Positions 1 to 8,688 of a stretch of DNA of 64,000 nucleotides are shown piece by piece (the stretch's first letter is position 1; the number at the start of each line of letters is the position of its first letter). This stretch comes from Umezawaea beigongshangensis (GTDB lineage: Bacteria; Actinomycetota; Actinomycetes; Mycobacteriales; Pseudonocardiaceae). The notes under the pieces are model-generated. The model saw only the letters and a program-made list of their open reading frames with translations. It did not search any database and was not told the DNA's origin. Both the position numbers and the translations under genes were made by a program. The stretch covers positions 1-64,000 of the forward strand of contig NZ_JAEIOJ010000009.1 in the NCBI RefSeq assembly GCF_016464305.1. Reading direction: 5' to 3'.

Positions 1-1
1 C

Positions 2-94
2 CGGTACGAACGCGATGCCGTCAACTACTGCGCCTTCGCCACCCTGGCCGCAGCGCTGACCTGCTTCAAGCAACTCACCAAAGCAACCACGTGA
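2..94 (+). CDS. IS5-family transposase, C-terminal end only (cut by window edge)
   Basis: An open frame runs in from the left edge and stops at TGA 92-94. Its 30 residues include NYCAFATLAAALTCFK, the typical C-terminal helix of IS5-type DDE transposases. The catalytic region lies outside the window, so I cannot say whether the element is intact. The AT-richer stretch that follows (about 105-145) probably holds the right end of this element before the IS630 copy begins. Confidence 0.6.
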   Translation, partial: RYERDAVNYCAFATLAAALTCFKQLTKATT

Positions 95-145
95 GACCGG
101 CTCTTAGGACAAATTTTTCACAAAGCGCGTCTTTGCTCGCAGCGC

Positions 146-1256
146 GTTATTGAATCGAAAGTGATCACGTGCCTGTAGGTTGATCACCATGGTCGAGGTC
201 GAGGGTGCGCACCGGTTGTCGCCTGCGAAGCGTGAGGTGCTGCGGTTGCGGGTGGTGGCGGCGTTGGAGGCCGGGAAGGTCGAGGGGTATCGGCAGGCCG
301 CTGAGGTGTTCGGGGTCTCCGAGCGGTCGGTGGGCACCTGGTGGCGGGCCTATCGGCGGGACGGTCGCGACGGGCTGGCGACCCGCAAGGGGCGTCCCGG
401 CCCTGCCGAACTGATCAGCGCGGAGGACCGGGGCACGCTGTTCGCGGCGATGGCCGACTACACCCCCGAAGAGCTGCTGATCGGCGGGCCGCTGTGGACC
501 CGTCAGGCGGTGGTCGAGCTGATCCGCCTGGTCGTCGGGGTCGACATGACCGAACAGGGCGTGGGGTTGTGGCTGCGTCGCCACGGGTTCACTCCTCAAC
601 GCCCTGCGCAGCGGGCCTACGAGCAGCAGCCCGCCGCCGTGCGCGCCTGGTTGGACGAGAACTGTCCGGTGATCGAGGCGCGTGCGAAGGCCGACGGTGC
701 GGCGATCGCCTGGGTGGACCAGTGCGGGCTGCGCCCCGATGCCGCGCCGCCCGGCCGGTCCTGGGCGCCGAAGGGTCGAACGCCGATCGTGCGGGTGACC
801 GGGAAACACTTGCGGGTCAACGTGATGTCCGCGGTCGCCTCACGGGGCGCGTTGTGGTTCACCGTGTTCACCGAACGCTTCACCGCACCGGTGTTCACCG
901 CGTTCCTCGACCGCGTGGCCCGTCAGGCCGGCCGGAAGGTGCACGTCGTCGCCGACCGGCACCCGGTCCACCGCGGCAAGGCCGTCCGCGCCTGGCTGCG
1001 GGACAACGCCGACCGGATCGAACTGCACCTGATGCCCGGCTACAGCCCGGAGCTCAACCCGGACGAACTGCGGGGCGCCGATCTCAAACGCAACGTCAAC
1101 GCCTCCCGCGCCCACACCGCCGACCACCTCGCCCACGAAACCAGACGCTTCCTGCGCCGCCGCCAACACCAGCCGCACATCGTCCGCGGCTACTTCCGAG
1201 CCCCACACGTCCGCTACGCCATCATGTAGGCAACTGAGCACTTTCGGCTCAATAAC
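146..1256. mobile_element. IS630-family insertion sequence with imperfect terminal inverted repeats
   Basis: Bases 146-174 and the reverse complement of 1228-1256 align over 29 positions with only a few mismatches; both contain GTTATTGA and CGAAAGTG blocks in the same order. They bracket a single full-length IS630 transposase gene. The right repeat begins inside the transposase stop codon, so the gene runs into the element end. I could not identify the expected TA target duplication, so the exact outer borders are uncertain by a few bases. Confidence 0.75.
189..1229 (+). CDS. IS630-family DDE transposase
   Basis: Cut-and-paste transposase of about 346 aa, the usual length for IS630. The N-terminal third holds a helix-turn-helix (YRQAAEVFGVSERSVGTWW) for binding the ends. 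The catalytic DDE core is visible as WVDQCG (first Asp), VVADRHPVH (second Asp) and PGYSPELNPDE (Glu in the family NPxE signature). The frame can also open at TTG 180; ATG 189 is chosen as the ordinary start. The gene fills the element and reads into the right inverted repeat. The second motif is usually VxDNxxxH, here DRHPVH, so activity is likely but not certain. Confidence 0.85.
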   Translation: MVEVEGAHRLSPAKREVLRLRVVAALEAGKVEGYRQAAEVFGVSERSVGTWWRAYRRDGRDGLATRKGRPGPAELISAEDRGTLFAAMADYTPEELLIGGPLWTRQAVVELIRLVVGVDMTEQGVGLWLRRHGFTPQRPAQRAYEQQPAAVRAWLDENCPVIEARAKADGAAIAWVDQCGLRPDAAPPGRSWAPKGRTPIVRVTGKHLRVNVMSAVASRGALWFTVFTERFTAPVFTAFLDRVARQAGRKVHVVADRHPVHRGKAVRAWLRDNADRIELHLMPGYSPELNPDELRGADLKRNVNASRAHTADHLAHETRRFLRRRQHQPHIVRGYFRAPHVRYAIM

Positions 1257-1293
1257 CTCATCGAAATTCCGTTGGCAATCTGTCTGGCGAAAT

Positions 1294-2181
1294 TCAGTCG
1301 TGTCGTTCGACCAGGGGAAAACGGAGCCAAGAAATGCCGTTTTCGCTATTGCTTGCGGTCGGTGTGAGTGCGAACGATCCCAGGAGCGCCAGTTTGTCGG
1401 CGTCGGCGGTCCCGGTTTCGGCGTAGCACAGGACGAGGGTGATGCCTTCGGTTCCGGTGATCGGGAACCTTTCGCGGTGCAGACGCATCCTTCCCACCTG
1501 GGGATGGTCGAACGGGACCGCGGCGCCGTGCTGCCTGCCCACGTCGTGGCGGTTCCACAGAGCGCGAAAGCGTGGACTGGCAAGGGAAAGCTCGCCGACG
1601 AGCTCGATGAAGCGGTGGTCGTCGGTGTCGGTGCCCACGGCTTGGCGCAGGTGTGCGACGTAGCACTCCGTGGTCCCCTCCCAGTCCAGGTGGAACGTGC
1701 GCTCCTCCGGAGCGAGGAACACGTCGAGCAGCTGGTTGCGTCCGACCGACAGGCGCGGCGACAGCGCGGTCGCCGTGGCGTTGGCGGCCAGGACGTCGAA
1801 GTAGCGCCCCTCGACGAACGCGGGACACGGCAGGATCGGCAAGAGCTGCAGGATGCCGGCGGGCACCGATTCCGTGCCCGACCTGCGGCGCTTCCGCCGG
1901 GGCTTGTCGGCACCGAGGCCGAGCAGGTAGACCGTGTGCTCGTCGTCGAGCCGCAGGACACGGGCGAGCGACTCCAGCACCTGCACGGACGGGTTGCGGT
2001 CGCGCCCCCGCTCCAGACGCAGGTAGTAGTCGCGGCTGATCCCGGCGAGCATGGCGACCTCGTCGCGCCTCAAACCGGGCACCCGCCGCCCACCACGATC
2101 GGCGAGGCCTGCTTGCGCGGGCGTGACAAGCGCGCGTCGGGCGCGGAGGTAGTCACCCAAGTGGTTCGGCTTTTCGGTCAC
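1294..2181 (-). CDS. XRE-type transcription regulator with MmyB-like ligand domain
   Basis: About 295 aa. An N-terminal XRE helix-turn-helix (LGDYLRARRALVTP, then GLRRDEVAMLAGISRDYYLRLERGR) is followed by the MmyB-like PAS-type sensor domain, a fusion very common in actinomycetes. GTG 2181 gives the standard N-terminus; an upstream ATG at 2244 would add 21 unlikely residues. The gene is divergent from the MDR reductase at 2323, the usual arrangement in which the regulator represses or activates the neighbouring oxidoreductase. The 141-base gap between them must hold both promoters; I see no obvious palindrome there. The ligand is unknown. The 3' end lies next to the IS630 right end. Confidence 0.85.
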   Translation of the reverse strand: MTEKPNHLGDYLRARRALVTPAQAGLADRGGRRVPGLRRDEVAMLAGISRDYYLRLERGRDRNPSVQVLESLARVLRLDDEHTVYLLGLGADKPRRKRRRSGTESVPAGILQLLPILPCPAFVEGRYFDVLAANATATALSPRLSVGRNQLLDVFLAPEERTFHLDWEGTTECYVAHLRQAVGTDTDDHRFIELVGELSLASPRFRALWNRHDVGRQHGAAVPFDHPQVGRMRLHRERFPITGTEGITLVLCYAETGTADADKLALLGSFALTPTASNSENGISWLRFPLVERHD

Positions 2182-2322
2182 CCCAGCACCGTAACCCGCC
2201 TCCGACGCGACCTGAGGGGCCCTGTCACTACCCTGGTGCACCACGGCACTTGTCCGGGTTGCGGCACAAGGCGTTGCCTGAGGACGGCATCACCGAACCT
2301 CAAGCCCCAAGGACAACCACGC

Positions 2323-3345
2323 ATGCGTTCACCGGTGAATCGACAGATCACCCTGGCCGCCAGGCCGCACGGGAACCCGAAGGAAAGCGACTTTCAGATC
2401 GTGCAGCGCCCCGTCCCCGTCCCCGGCGACGGACAGGTGCTCGTCCGCAACGTCCTGGTCTCACTGGATCCGCTCAACCGCATCCTGATGGGCAACGCCA
2501 ACAGCGACCAGCCCCCCATCGCACTGGGCGAGACGATGTTCGCCTTCACCGTCGCCGTCGTCGAGCAGAGCAACAACCCCGCCTTCGCCGTCGGCGACCA
2601 CGTCGCCGGCACCACCGGCTGGCAGGACTACGCCGTCTCCGACGGATCCGACCTCCGAATCGTCGATCCGGACATCGCACCACTGCCCGCGCACCTCGGC
2701 ACGCTCGGCATGACCGGCCTCACCGCCTGGGTCGCCCTGACCGTCCTGCTGAACCCGAAGCCGCGCGGAACACTCCTCGTCACCGCCGCGGCGGGTGCCG
2801 TCGGCTCGGCCGCCGCGCAGATCGGCAAGCTCCGGGGCTACCGGGTCGTGGGCACCGCGGGCGGTCCCGAGAAGATCCGGCACCTGATCGAGGACCTCGG
2901 CCTGGACGCCGCCGTCGACCACCGGGCACCCGACTTCACCGAACAACTCGCCCACGCCGTCCCCGACGGGATCGACACCCTCTACGACAACGTGGGCGCC
3001 GCCCTGTTCCCCGCGTTGCTGCCGCACCTGAACGTGAACGCGCAGATCGCCGTGGGCGGTGTCATGTCGCAGATCACCCGAACCGAGCCCTTCACCGGAC
3101 CAGACCACCTCCCCGACCTGCTGAGGGCCGCGCTCTACAAAATCCTCACCATTCGCGGCGTCAACGTGACCGAGTACCACGGCCACAGCTACCCCGAGTT
3201 CCTCGCCGACCTCGCCCCCGCCATCGCGGAGCGGAAACTGCACTACGGAACCCACCTCGTCCAAGGACTGGAGACCATCCCCGCCGCCTTCACGCAGATG
3301 TTCACAGGCCGAACCGCGGGAAAGATGATCGCGCAGATCAGCTGA
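2323..3345 (+). CDS. NADP-dependent MDR oxidoreductase (curA / leukotriene B4 dehydrogenase type)
   Basis: Medium-chain reductase of 340 aa from the zinc-free group that reduces conjugated enones with NADPH. The N-terminal GroES-like half includes RPVPVPGDGQVLVRNV and SLDPLNRILM; the Rossmann half carries AAAGAVGSAAAQIGK and the downstream TAGGPEK turn. ATG 2323 follows AAGGA about nine bases upstream. The open frame itself extends much further upstream, antisense to the regulator, but that part does not look like protein. It is the likely target of the divergent MmyB-type regulator. It ends exactly where a truncated IS5 relic begins, so the deletion that shortened that element stopped at this gene. 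Confidence 0.9.
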   Translation: MRSPVNRQITLAARPHGNPKESDFQIVQRPVPVPGDGQVLVRNVLVSLDPLNRILMGNANSDQPPIALGETMFAFTVAVVEQSNNPAFAVGDHVAGTTGWQDYAVSDGSDLRIVDPDIAPLPAHLGTLGMTGLTAWVALTVLLNPKPRGTLLVTAAAGAVGSAAAQIGKLRGYRVVGTAGGPEKIRHLIEDLGLDAAVDHRAPDFTEQLAHAVPDGIDTLYDNVGAALFPALLPHLNVNAQIAVGGVMSQITRTEPFTGPDHLPDLLRAALYKILTIRGVNVTEYHGHSYPEFLADLAPAIAERKLHYGTHLVQGLETIPAAFTQMFTGRTAGKMIAQIS

Positions 3346-3349
3346 AAAC

Positions 3350-3971
3350 CCTGCGGATCAGGTGGACGGATCGGGGTGTGCACGCCCGCGCCGGCTCCGG
3401 TGTGGTCGACGTCGGCCAGTGTCGGGAGCCCGCCGCGAGCGGCCTTGTACAGGGCGGGCAGTGCGTGCAGGCGGGCGGCGCGCATGTCGTGGAACGAGCC
3501 GGGTTCCACGTCGGAGACCCACAGCGGGGTGCCGTCCGGGGCGGAGATGAACTGGATGTTCCCGGCGAAGCGATGGCCTTTGCCGGAGTACCACAGGTCG
3601 TTGCCGTTCTGGGTCACGCCGGCCAGCCGGGCGCAGGGCACCGGGGTGCCGTCCAGCACGACGTGGGTCAGGCCCCGGTCGTGTTCTCGCTTGAGCACGT
3701 CGTGCAGCTCTGGTGCCTGATCGGCGAGGACGTCGACGCCCTCGTGCAGGTAGCGGTAGCCGGTGGCCTGCGAGATTCCGGCGTCGACGGCCAAGCGGTG
3801 AATCCGGTCCCGGTCGCGGAACCAGCGCAGGACCAGCACGGCCTGGCGGAACGGGCTCAGCGCGCGGCTGCCGGACGGGGTGCCGACCGTCCGGCGGTGG
3901 GCGGCCAGCAGGCGGGCGAGGAGGTCGACCACGTGGCGGGGGACGTCGAGCGTGGCAGAACAGGTGACCAT
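3350..3971 (-). pseudogene. IS5-family (DDE_4) transposase, 3' truncated
   Basis: From ATG 3971 the protein reads as a normal N-terminal HTH_Tnp_4 region (SPFRQAVLVLRWFRDRDRIHRLA, AGISQATGYRYLHEGVDVLA), then VVLDGTPVPCARLA, DLWYSGKGHRFAGNIQF and WVSDVEPGSFHDMRAAR. It breaks off after HTPIRPPDPQG; the residues beyond are antisense translation of the neighbouring reductase. The last catalytic acidic residue and the C-terminal helix are missing, so it should be inactive. Position 3350 is the junction estimated by eye. Confidence 0.8.
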
Positions 3972-3972
3972 C

Positions 3973-4029
3973 GTGAGCCCCTGGTTCAGGGACGTGATCT
4001 CGGCAGATCTGTTCCTACCAGGGGCTCAC
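3973..4029. repeat. Fold-back hairpin upstream of the truncated IS5 transposase
   Basis: A perfect 13-base inverted repeat: GTGAGCCCCTGGT at 3973-3985 and its complement at 4017-4029, spacer 31 bases. It ends two bases before the transposase ATG, so in the mRNA it would sit in the 5' leader. A similarly arranged hairpin flanks the IS5 relic at 16340-16625, suggesting it is part of the element rather than of the host sequence. Confidence 0.75.
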
Positions 4030-4608
4030 GTCCTTCCGCAGGTCAGCGCCCCGCCAATCCGGCATATGAAGCAGTACCGGCCAATTTCGTTGAGAAAACC
4101 TCACTCGCACAGGGCCCCGGCATCTCGATCGACCAACTCATGGCAACCCATCGACAACGTTGTGCTTAGGTCCAACGCGCCAGGCAACGAGGATGGACCA
4201 CCTGGCTGCTCAGCCGCGGATCCAAGCGCCCGCCGACGGCACCGGTCCGCCAAGACGCCCCACAACCTGCGACGCTGACGCTCCACCGACTCCGCTCGAC
4301 GGCCACAAGGCCAAGAGTAGTAACGGTTTCCTTTTGTGACAGCGAATTCCCGTATCCACGCGAGGACGGAGCCGGGCCCGCGCCCACCTGAGTCTGGGAC
4401 ATCATCATGACGACGACAAATGACGACACCGGCACGGCATTCGATCACGACGGCGAGGTTCGGCTCGTCGACGAGCCTCGCGAGTACCCGTACCTGGTCA
4501 AGGGGATCGATCTGGCCGAGCAAGCCCGACCTGCCGCCGGCGGAGCTGGCGCCAGCACTGTGGATGGTGAGGGGGAGCGCTTCCACCGATCTGCGATCAT
4601 GCTGCGCC
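4030..4608. other. Mostly featureless stretch with one weak small ORF
   Basis: No recognised gene. One plus-strand frame, 4407-4622 (71 codons, opening at ATG 4407), has an acidic, protein-like start (DHDGEVRLVDEPREYPYLVKG) but no convincing ribosome binding site and it runs past the DUF1963 start. It could be the degraded head of an older gene. The rest looks like intergenic DNA next to an IS end. Confidence 0.35.
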
Positions 4609-5472
4609 ATGGATCGTCATGAGCAGTTCCGCAGCGCCGCAATCGATCGAGGCATCCCGCAGGACGAGATCGACAAGTTCGCCGACCAGCTCCGGTTCGC
4701 GATCTGGGCGGGTCCAAGCGCTGCCGGGGATGAGGTCGTCGGGCAGCTCGGTGGGCTTCCTGAGCTACCGGCGGGCATGGAGTGGCCGGGCGACGAGCAC
4801 CCGTTGCCGTTCATCGGCTCCGTCGACTGCGCGGCCCTCCCGCGAGCCGAAGGGCTTGACCTGCCGGCGGACGGTTCGCTGCTGTTCTTCCTGCACCACG
4901 AGGAAGACATGGAAGAACATCCCACCACCGAGTTCTCGCGAGTCCTCTACGTCCCAGCCGGCACGGAAACGGAGGTGGCATCACCGCCGCCCGGCCACGA
5001 CACCAGGGCGTTCTTTATGGAGCCCATCCCGTTCCTCATTCCCGAGTGCAGACTCACCGCATGGGTGCAACCGGTGCTGCCCGACTGGATCGAACGGCGC
5101 GATGTCACGTCCGAAGCGGACGCCGTGAAGCAGTTGTGCGAGCTCGTCGACGATCTCTGGCCGGCTCAGGACCGCTTCTGCACGCTTCGCATCGGCGGGT
5201 ACTGCCGGGAGATCGGCGGCCACGACAATCCATACGCGCAGATGGCGTTCGATAGCGTCACGGGCCTGCGGGCAGCTGATGCCGACATGCCGATGGAGGA
5301 GCGGTTCCGCCTGCAGGACGAAGAGGAGCGCCGGTTGATCCAGGAATGGGTGCCGCTCGCCCAGTTCCCCACGAACGGCGAGTTCTACTACGGATGCTTC
5401 CTGATCAGGTTCGATGATCTCGCCGCGAAGCGCTTCGACCAGATGCGTTCGTTCACCATGTTCACCGAGTAG
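4609..5472 (+). CDS. DUF1963 (YwqG-like) family protein
   Basis: A 287-aa protein with the features of DUF1963: GGLPELPAGMEWPG near the start (family Gly-Gly-x-P and WP signature), PLPFIGSVDCAAL, the DGSLLFFLHHEED strand, and the late QMAFDSVTGL segment. No signal peptide or membrane helix. The molecular role of the family is not known. ATG 4609 puts the start just before MDRHEQF; longer forms in the frame read poorly. The gene ends eight bases before the left repeat of a defective IS, so the element inserted right after its stop codon and may have removed its terminator. Confidence 0.8.
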   Translation: MDRHEQFRSAAIDRGIPQDEIDKFADQLRFAIWAGPSAAGDEVVGQLGGLPELPAGMEWPGDEHPLPFIGSVDCAALPRAEGLDLPADGSLLFFLHHEEDMEEHPTTEFSRVLYVPAGTETEVASPPPGHDTRAFFMEPIPFLIPECRLTAWVQPVLPDWIERRDVTSEADAVKQLCELVDDLWPAQDRFCTLRIGGYCREIGGHDNPYAQMAFDSVTGLRAADADMPMEERFRLQDEEERRLIQEWVPLAQFPTNGEFYYGCFLIRFDDLAAKRFDQMRSFTMFTE

Positions 5473-5479
5473 GGGGCGT

Positions 5480-6156
5480 CACTGAGGGCTGTCACGTGAC
5501 TGATCCTGTGATTGGTGGTCGAGTACTTCTTGGTCAGCCGGTGAGGGCGAGGTCGTGGAGGCGAGCGATGGCGGAGGCGGTGTCGCGCAGGGTGTGGGCG
5601 GCGCGGCGGTGGTCGCGCAGGATGGTCCAGTTCTTCATGCGGGCCAGTGCGTGTTCGGCGCGGGCGCGAACGCTGCGGTGGACGGTGTTGAGGTCCTCCT
5701 GCCAGTCGGCGAGTTCGCTGCCGTCGCGGGGTGTGCGGTAGGGCATGATCACCTCGGGGTTGCCCTGGTAGCCGCCGTCGGCCATGACCGGGCGACCGTC
5801 GAGCACGCCGGAGTCGCGGTAGACGGTGCAGTCGTTGCGGTTGCCCGGTTGCGGCTCACCGGTGGCGATCACGAGGCGGGCGTCGGCTTCGATGGCCACC
5901 TGCAGGTTGGTCGAGTACCGGTAGTTCTTCGACCGTGCGGCCAGGCGGTGGTCGCGGGTGGGCACCAGGGTGCCATCCACGATCGCGTCACCACCGCGCT
6001 CGGCCAGCACCCGCACCAGCTTGTGGAACTGCCCCGGCTGCAAGCCCGTGAACGGTGCGATCCACTCCGACCGGGACGCCGAGAGCACCTGCACCCGATC
6101 ATGATCCCCGATCCACCCCGGTGACCGAGCACCGAGTTACGTGACAGCCCTCAGTG
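5480..6156. mobile_element. Defective IS5-type element with intact terminal inverted repeats
   Basis: Bases 5481-5501 and 6135-6155 are inverted repeats differing at one position (left arm begins ACTGAGGGCTGTCACGT); one more outer base pair (5480/6156) also matches. They enclose only an internally deleted transposase. At about 677 bp this is a short derivative that could still be mobilised if a full relative supplies transposase. Another IS5 relic starts right at the right repeat, so this copy appears to have landed inside, or deleted into, that older element. Confidence 0.8.
5534..6094 (-). pseudogene. IS5-family transposase with in-frame internal deletion
   Basis: The reading frame is open for 186 aa but compressed. 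It begins FTGLQPGQFHKLVRVLAERGGDAI, the N-terminus of this transposase group, and continues directly with VDGTLVPTRDHRLAARS and the catalytic half (ATGEPQPGNRND, PVMADGGYQGNPEVI, RARAEHALARMK). In intact relatives roughly 70 residues containing the helix-turn-helix lie between these blocks. The join at DAI/VDG is in frame. DNA binding should be lost, so it is scored as a pseudogene although no stop codon interrupts it. Confidence 0.8.
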
Positions 6157-6617
6157 CCGATCGACCGCGTCGCCGACCAGAAGCCCTACTGCTCGGGCAA
6201 ACACCGTCGACGCGGCGTCAACGTCCAGGTCCTCGCCGACCCGGCGGGTCGGCTGGTGTGGGCCTCGTCGGCCCTGCCCGGCTCCGTGCACGACCTGACT
6301 GCGGCCCGCACTCACGGCCTGCTCGACGTGCTGACCGCCCACGACGTCACCACCTTCGTCGACGAGGCGTGTCAAGGCGCGGGCGGCACGGTGCGCACCC
6401 GTTCAAGCGCCACGCCACCCGGCCGCGGCTGTCACGCGGGCAGAAGGCGGTCAACCGGGCACATGCCCGCATCCGCGCACTCGGCGAACGCGCTGTATCG
6501 CTGCTCAAGGGCTGGAAGGTCCTGATCAAGCTGCGCTGCTGCCCACGCCGGGCCACCGCGATCGTCGCGGCCGTCCTCGTCCCGCACCACATCGAGACCC
6601 ACCGTCAACCACGATGA
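6154..6617 (+). pseudogene. IS5-family (DDE_4) transposase, 5' truncated and frameshifted
   Basis: The frame opens abruptly at the IS right repeat with PIDRVADQKPYCSGKHRRRG, a mid-protein block of DDE_4 transposases, then NVQVLADPAGRLVWAS and GSVHDLTAARTHG. Around 6400, at VRT, one base appears to be missing: the expected PFKRH sequence continues in the next frame as FKRHATRPRLSRGQKAVNRAH and runs through RALGERAVSLLKGWKVL to VLVPHHIETHRQPR and a stop at 6617. The N-terminal half is gone. Inactive. Confidence 0.8.
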
Positions 6618-6628
6618 AAAAGGTTCTC

Positions 6629-7897
6629 TCATGCCTTCAGGCTGACGTCGAAGTTCTGGGTGAACACCCGGTCGGGATCCCAGCGGAGCTTCAGCTCGCG
6701 GAGCCGGGCCAACGTCGCAGCAGGGAAGGCGCGGAGCACGTCGTCCGCTTGGTGATCGGACTCGAAACTCAGGTAGATCCCGTCCATCAGTGTCCGGAGC
6801 GGCCGCCAGGCATCCGCGAAAGCAGCTCGGTCGCCCGTCGTGACCGCGGTGACGGAGAAGTTCTGGTGGCGGTGGGCGTAGGCGGTGGCATCGGCCGGGA
6901 CGTCGTTTATGGCACCTCCGGCGGAGCGGATCTGCACCATGTCGGCAGCGCCGCCCCGCAGGAGCACGGCTGTGGCACGGGCCAGGTCCGGGTCGAGGTG
7001 GTCTGCCAGCCCGGTGTGCGTGACAGCCGCCTGCTGTCCGGTGTGCGTGGCGTTGGTGGTCAGTGGGACCGACGCGTAGGGCACCAGCTGAGCGCGCTGT
7101 CTCACGACTCCGGGAAGTCGGACGAAGGGCTCCAGGGCGTCGGCCGCCGCCGCTGTGTCGTCTCCGGCGAAGACGACGGTGGCTTGCGCGAAGGGCGTCG
7201 GGCCGCCGATCAGGTAGAGGAACGCGGAGACCTCCCGGGGGGCGGTCTCGAGGACGTGCCCCCACCTCTGGAGGAAGCCGGCGACGTCAGGCAGCGCGTA
7301 AGCCACCGTCGCCTGCACCACGGACGGTGTCGGGGCGGCCCGGAACTCGAACGAGGTGACGATCCCGAAGTTGGCGCCGGCTCCACGCAGGCCCCAGAAC
7401 AGGTCCGGGTGATCTGATCTCGAGGCCCGCACGGTGCATCCGTCGGCGGTGACGACCTCTGCGGCTGTCAGGTGGTCGATGGTGAGTCCGTGGGCGCGGC
7501 CCATGAGCCCGATGCCCCCGGTGGTGGCAAGGCCCCCGACTCCGACGTCCCCGGAGTCCCCGGAGCTGATGGCCAGTCCCATGGGGTACAGCGCCCTGGC
7601 GACACCGCTCCATCGCGCACCGGGGCCGATCCGGACGTGCTGGTCGTGCAGGCGCTCGACGGTGTTGAGCGCGCCGAGGTCGATGACGACGCCGCCGGTG
7701 TTGGTGGAGATGCTGCTGATGCCGTGGCCACCGCTGCGGATGGCGATCGGCTGGTCCTTCGCGCGAGCGAGGGCCAGCGCTTCCGGGACCTCGGCAGCCG
7801 AGCGTGGTCGGATCACAGCAGCGGGGGAGCCGGTCGCCACGTAGACGTGTTGGACGCTCGGGTACCGGGCGTCGCCGGGACGGATCACATCGAGCAT
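6629..7897 (-). CDS. FAD-binding oxidoreductase, berberine-bridge-enzyme-like
   Basis: 422 aa, PCMH/FAD_binding_4 fold. The N-terminal part contains RSGGHGISS, where the His is the usual covalent FAD attachment site, followed by GVVIDLGALNTV, GPGARWSGVARAL and the GDVGVGGLATTGGIGLMGR loop. The BBE-type C-terminus ends LRWDPDRVFTQNFDV. Members oxidise sugars, alkaloids or polyketides with O2; the substrate here is unknown. The Cys of the second covalent link is not evident, so FAD may be singly bound. ATG 7897 begins five bases after the stop of the upstream SDR, so the two are co-transcribed. Confidence 0.85.
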   Translation of the reverse strand: MLDVIRPGDARYPSVQHVYVATGSPAAVIRPRSAAEVPEALALARAKDQPIAIRSGGHGISSISTNTGGVVIDLGALNTVERLHDQHVRIGPGARWSGVARALYPMGLAISSGDSGDVGVGGLATTGGIGLMGRAHGLTIDHLTAAEVVTADGCTVRASRSDHPDLFWGLRGAGANFGIVTSFEFRAAPTPSVVQATVAYALPDVAGFLQRWGHVLETAPREVSAFLYLIGGPTPFAQATVVFAGDDTAAAADALEPFVRLPGVVRQRAQLVPYASVPLTTNATHTGQQAAVTHTGLADHLDPDLARATAVLLRGGAADMVQIRSAGGAINDVPADATAYAHRHQNFSVTAVTTGDRAAFADAWRPLRTLMDGIYLSFESDHQADDVLRAFPAATLARLRELKLRWDPDRVFTQNFDVSLKA

Positions 7898-7902
7898 GGC
7901 CG

Positions 7903-8688
7903 TCAGTCCTGCGGCGGGGTGGCCTGCGGACCGGCCACCTTGTCGACGAAGTACTGCAGGACGGTCCCGGTGAGAGGGCTCACCGCTGTGGCCAGCTCGG
8001 CGACGTGTTCCCCGATCTGGGTGCCGTCGATCCACCGGTTGTCATCGACGCCGGCCAGTTGGCGGGCCCTGGTGCGGACGACGCCCAACACCATCTCGTA
8101 CACACGCGGACCCCGGCTGCCCAGCTCGGCAGCGAGAGTCCGGGTGAGCGACTTGGTGGCCGCCGCCGCCGACGCGACTCCTCCGGCACCGGGGAAGGGG
8201 ATGTCGGCACTCATCCCGTTGAGCTGCACAAGGGAGCCGGTCCGTGCCAGGGCGGGCACCAGCGCTCGGTAGAGCCGGAAGACCACTGTCTGGTTTGCCG
8301 CCACGAGCGCGTCCCACTCCTCGTCGCTCAGCGCGAGGAGCGGCTTTCGCCCCTGATCGCCCCAGGAGGCGACGCTCACCACCGCCACGTCGAAGCGGCC
8401 GTGCTCGGTCACCAGCGACTGCACTGTCGGGCCCAGGTCTGCCGACAGGCCGTCGAGGACTGCGGTGGTCAGCTGGCTGACGTCCGCACCGTCGGTGCGC
8501 AGTCGAGCCGAGAAGGCATCCAGTCGGCCCTGGTCGCGACCGCCGACGACCACCTTCGCACCGGCGCTCAGGAGGGCTCGCACGACACCCTCACCCACGC
8601 CTCCGGCGCCTCCGACGACCAGTGCCGTCGTGCCGGTCATGTCGGCTGGTGACCCCCTCCACGCGGGGATCGTGTACACGTCCGTCAT
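7903..8688 (-). CDS. Short-chain dehydrogenase/reductase lacking the canonical Tyr
   Basis: 261 aa. The cofactor loop is present as ALVVGGAGGVGEGVV and VVVGGRDQGRL. Where active SDRs carry Ser and YxxxK, this protein reads LNGMSADIPFPGAGGVASAAAATKSL: the Tyr position is Ala, while a Lys remains nearby. It may be a divergent or non-catalytic SDR. ATG 8688 follows GAGGAACAGAG; ATG 8640 would give a shorter form starting just before the Rossmann strand. First gene of a two-gene unit with the FAD oxidoreductase downstream. A function in the same small-molecule oxidation is an inference from the tight linkage. Confidence 0.8.
   Translation of the reverse strand: MTDVYTIPAWRGSPADMTGTTALVVGGAGGVGEGVVRALLSAGAKVVVGGRDQGRLDAFSARLRTDGADVSQLTTAVLDGLSADLGPTVQSLVTEHGRFDVAVVSVASWGDQGRKPLLALSDEEWDALVAANQTVVFRLYRALVPALARTGSLVQLNGMSADIPFPGAGGVASAAAATKSLTRTLAAELGSRGPRVYEMVLGVVRTRARQLAGVDDNRWIDGTQIGEHVAELATAVSPLTGTVLQYFVDKVAGPQATPPQD

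Noticed and set aside
165..809. Long minus-strand open frame opposite the IS630 transposase
   Set aside because: Proline/arginine-rich shadow translation with no ribosome site or family pattern; the plus-strand transposase explains the region.
2250..4169. 639-codon plus-strand open frame
   Set aside because: Overlaps the MDR reductase in another frame and the IS5 relic antisense; composition is that of a GC-frame shadow.
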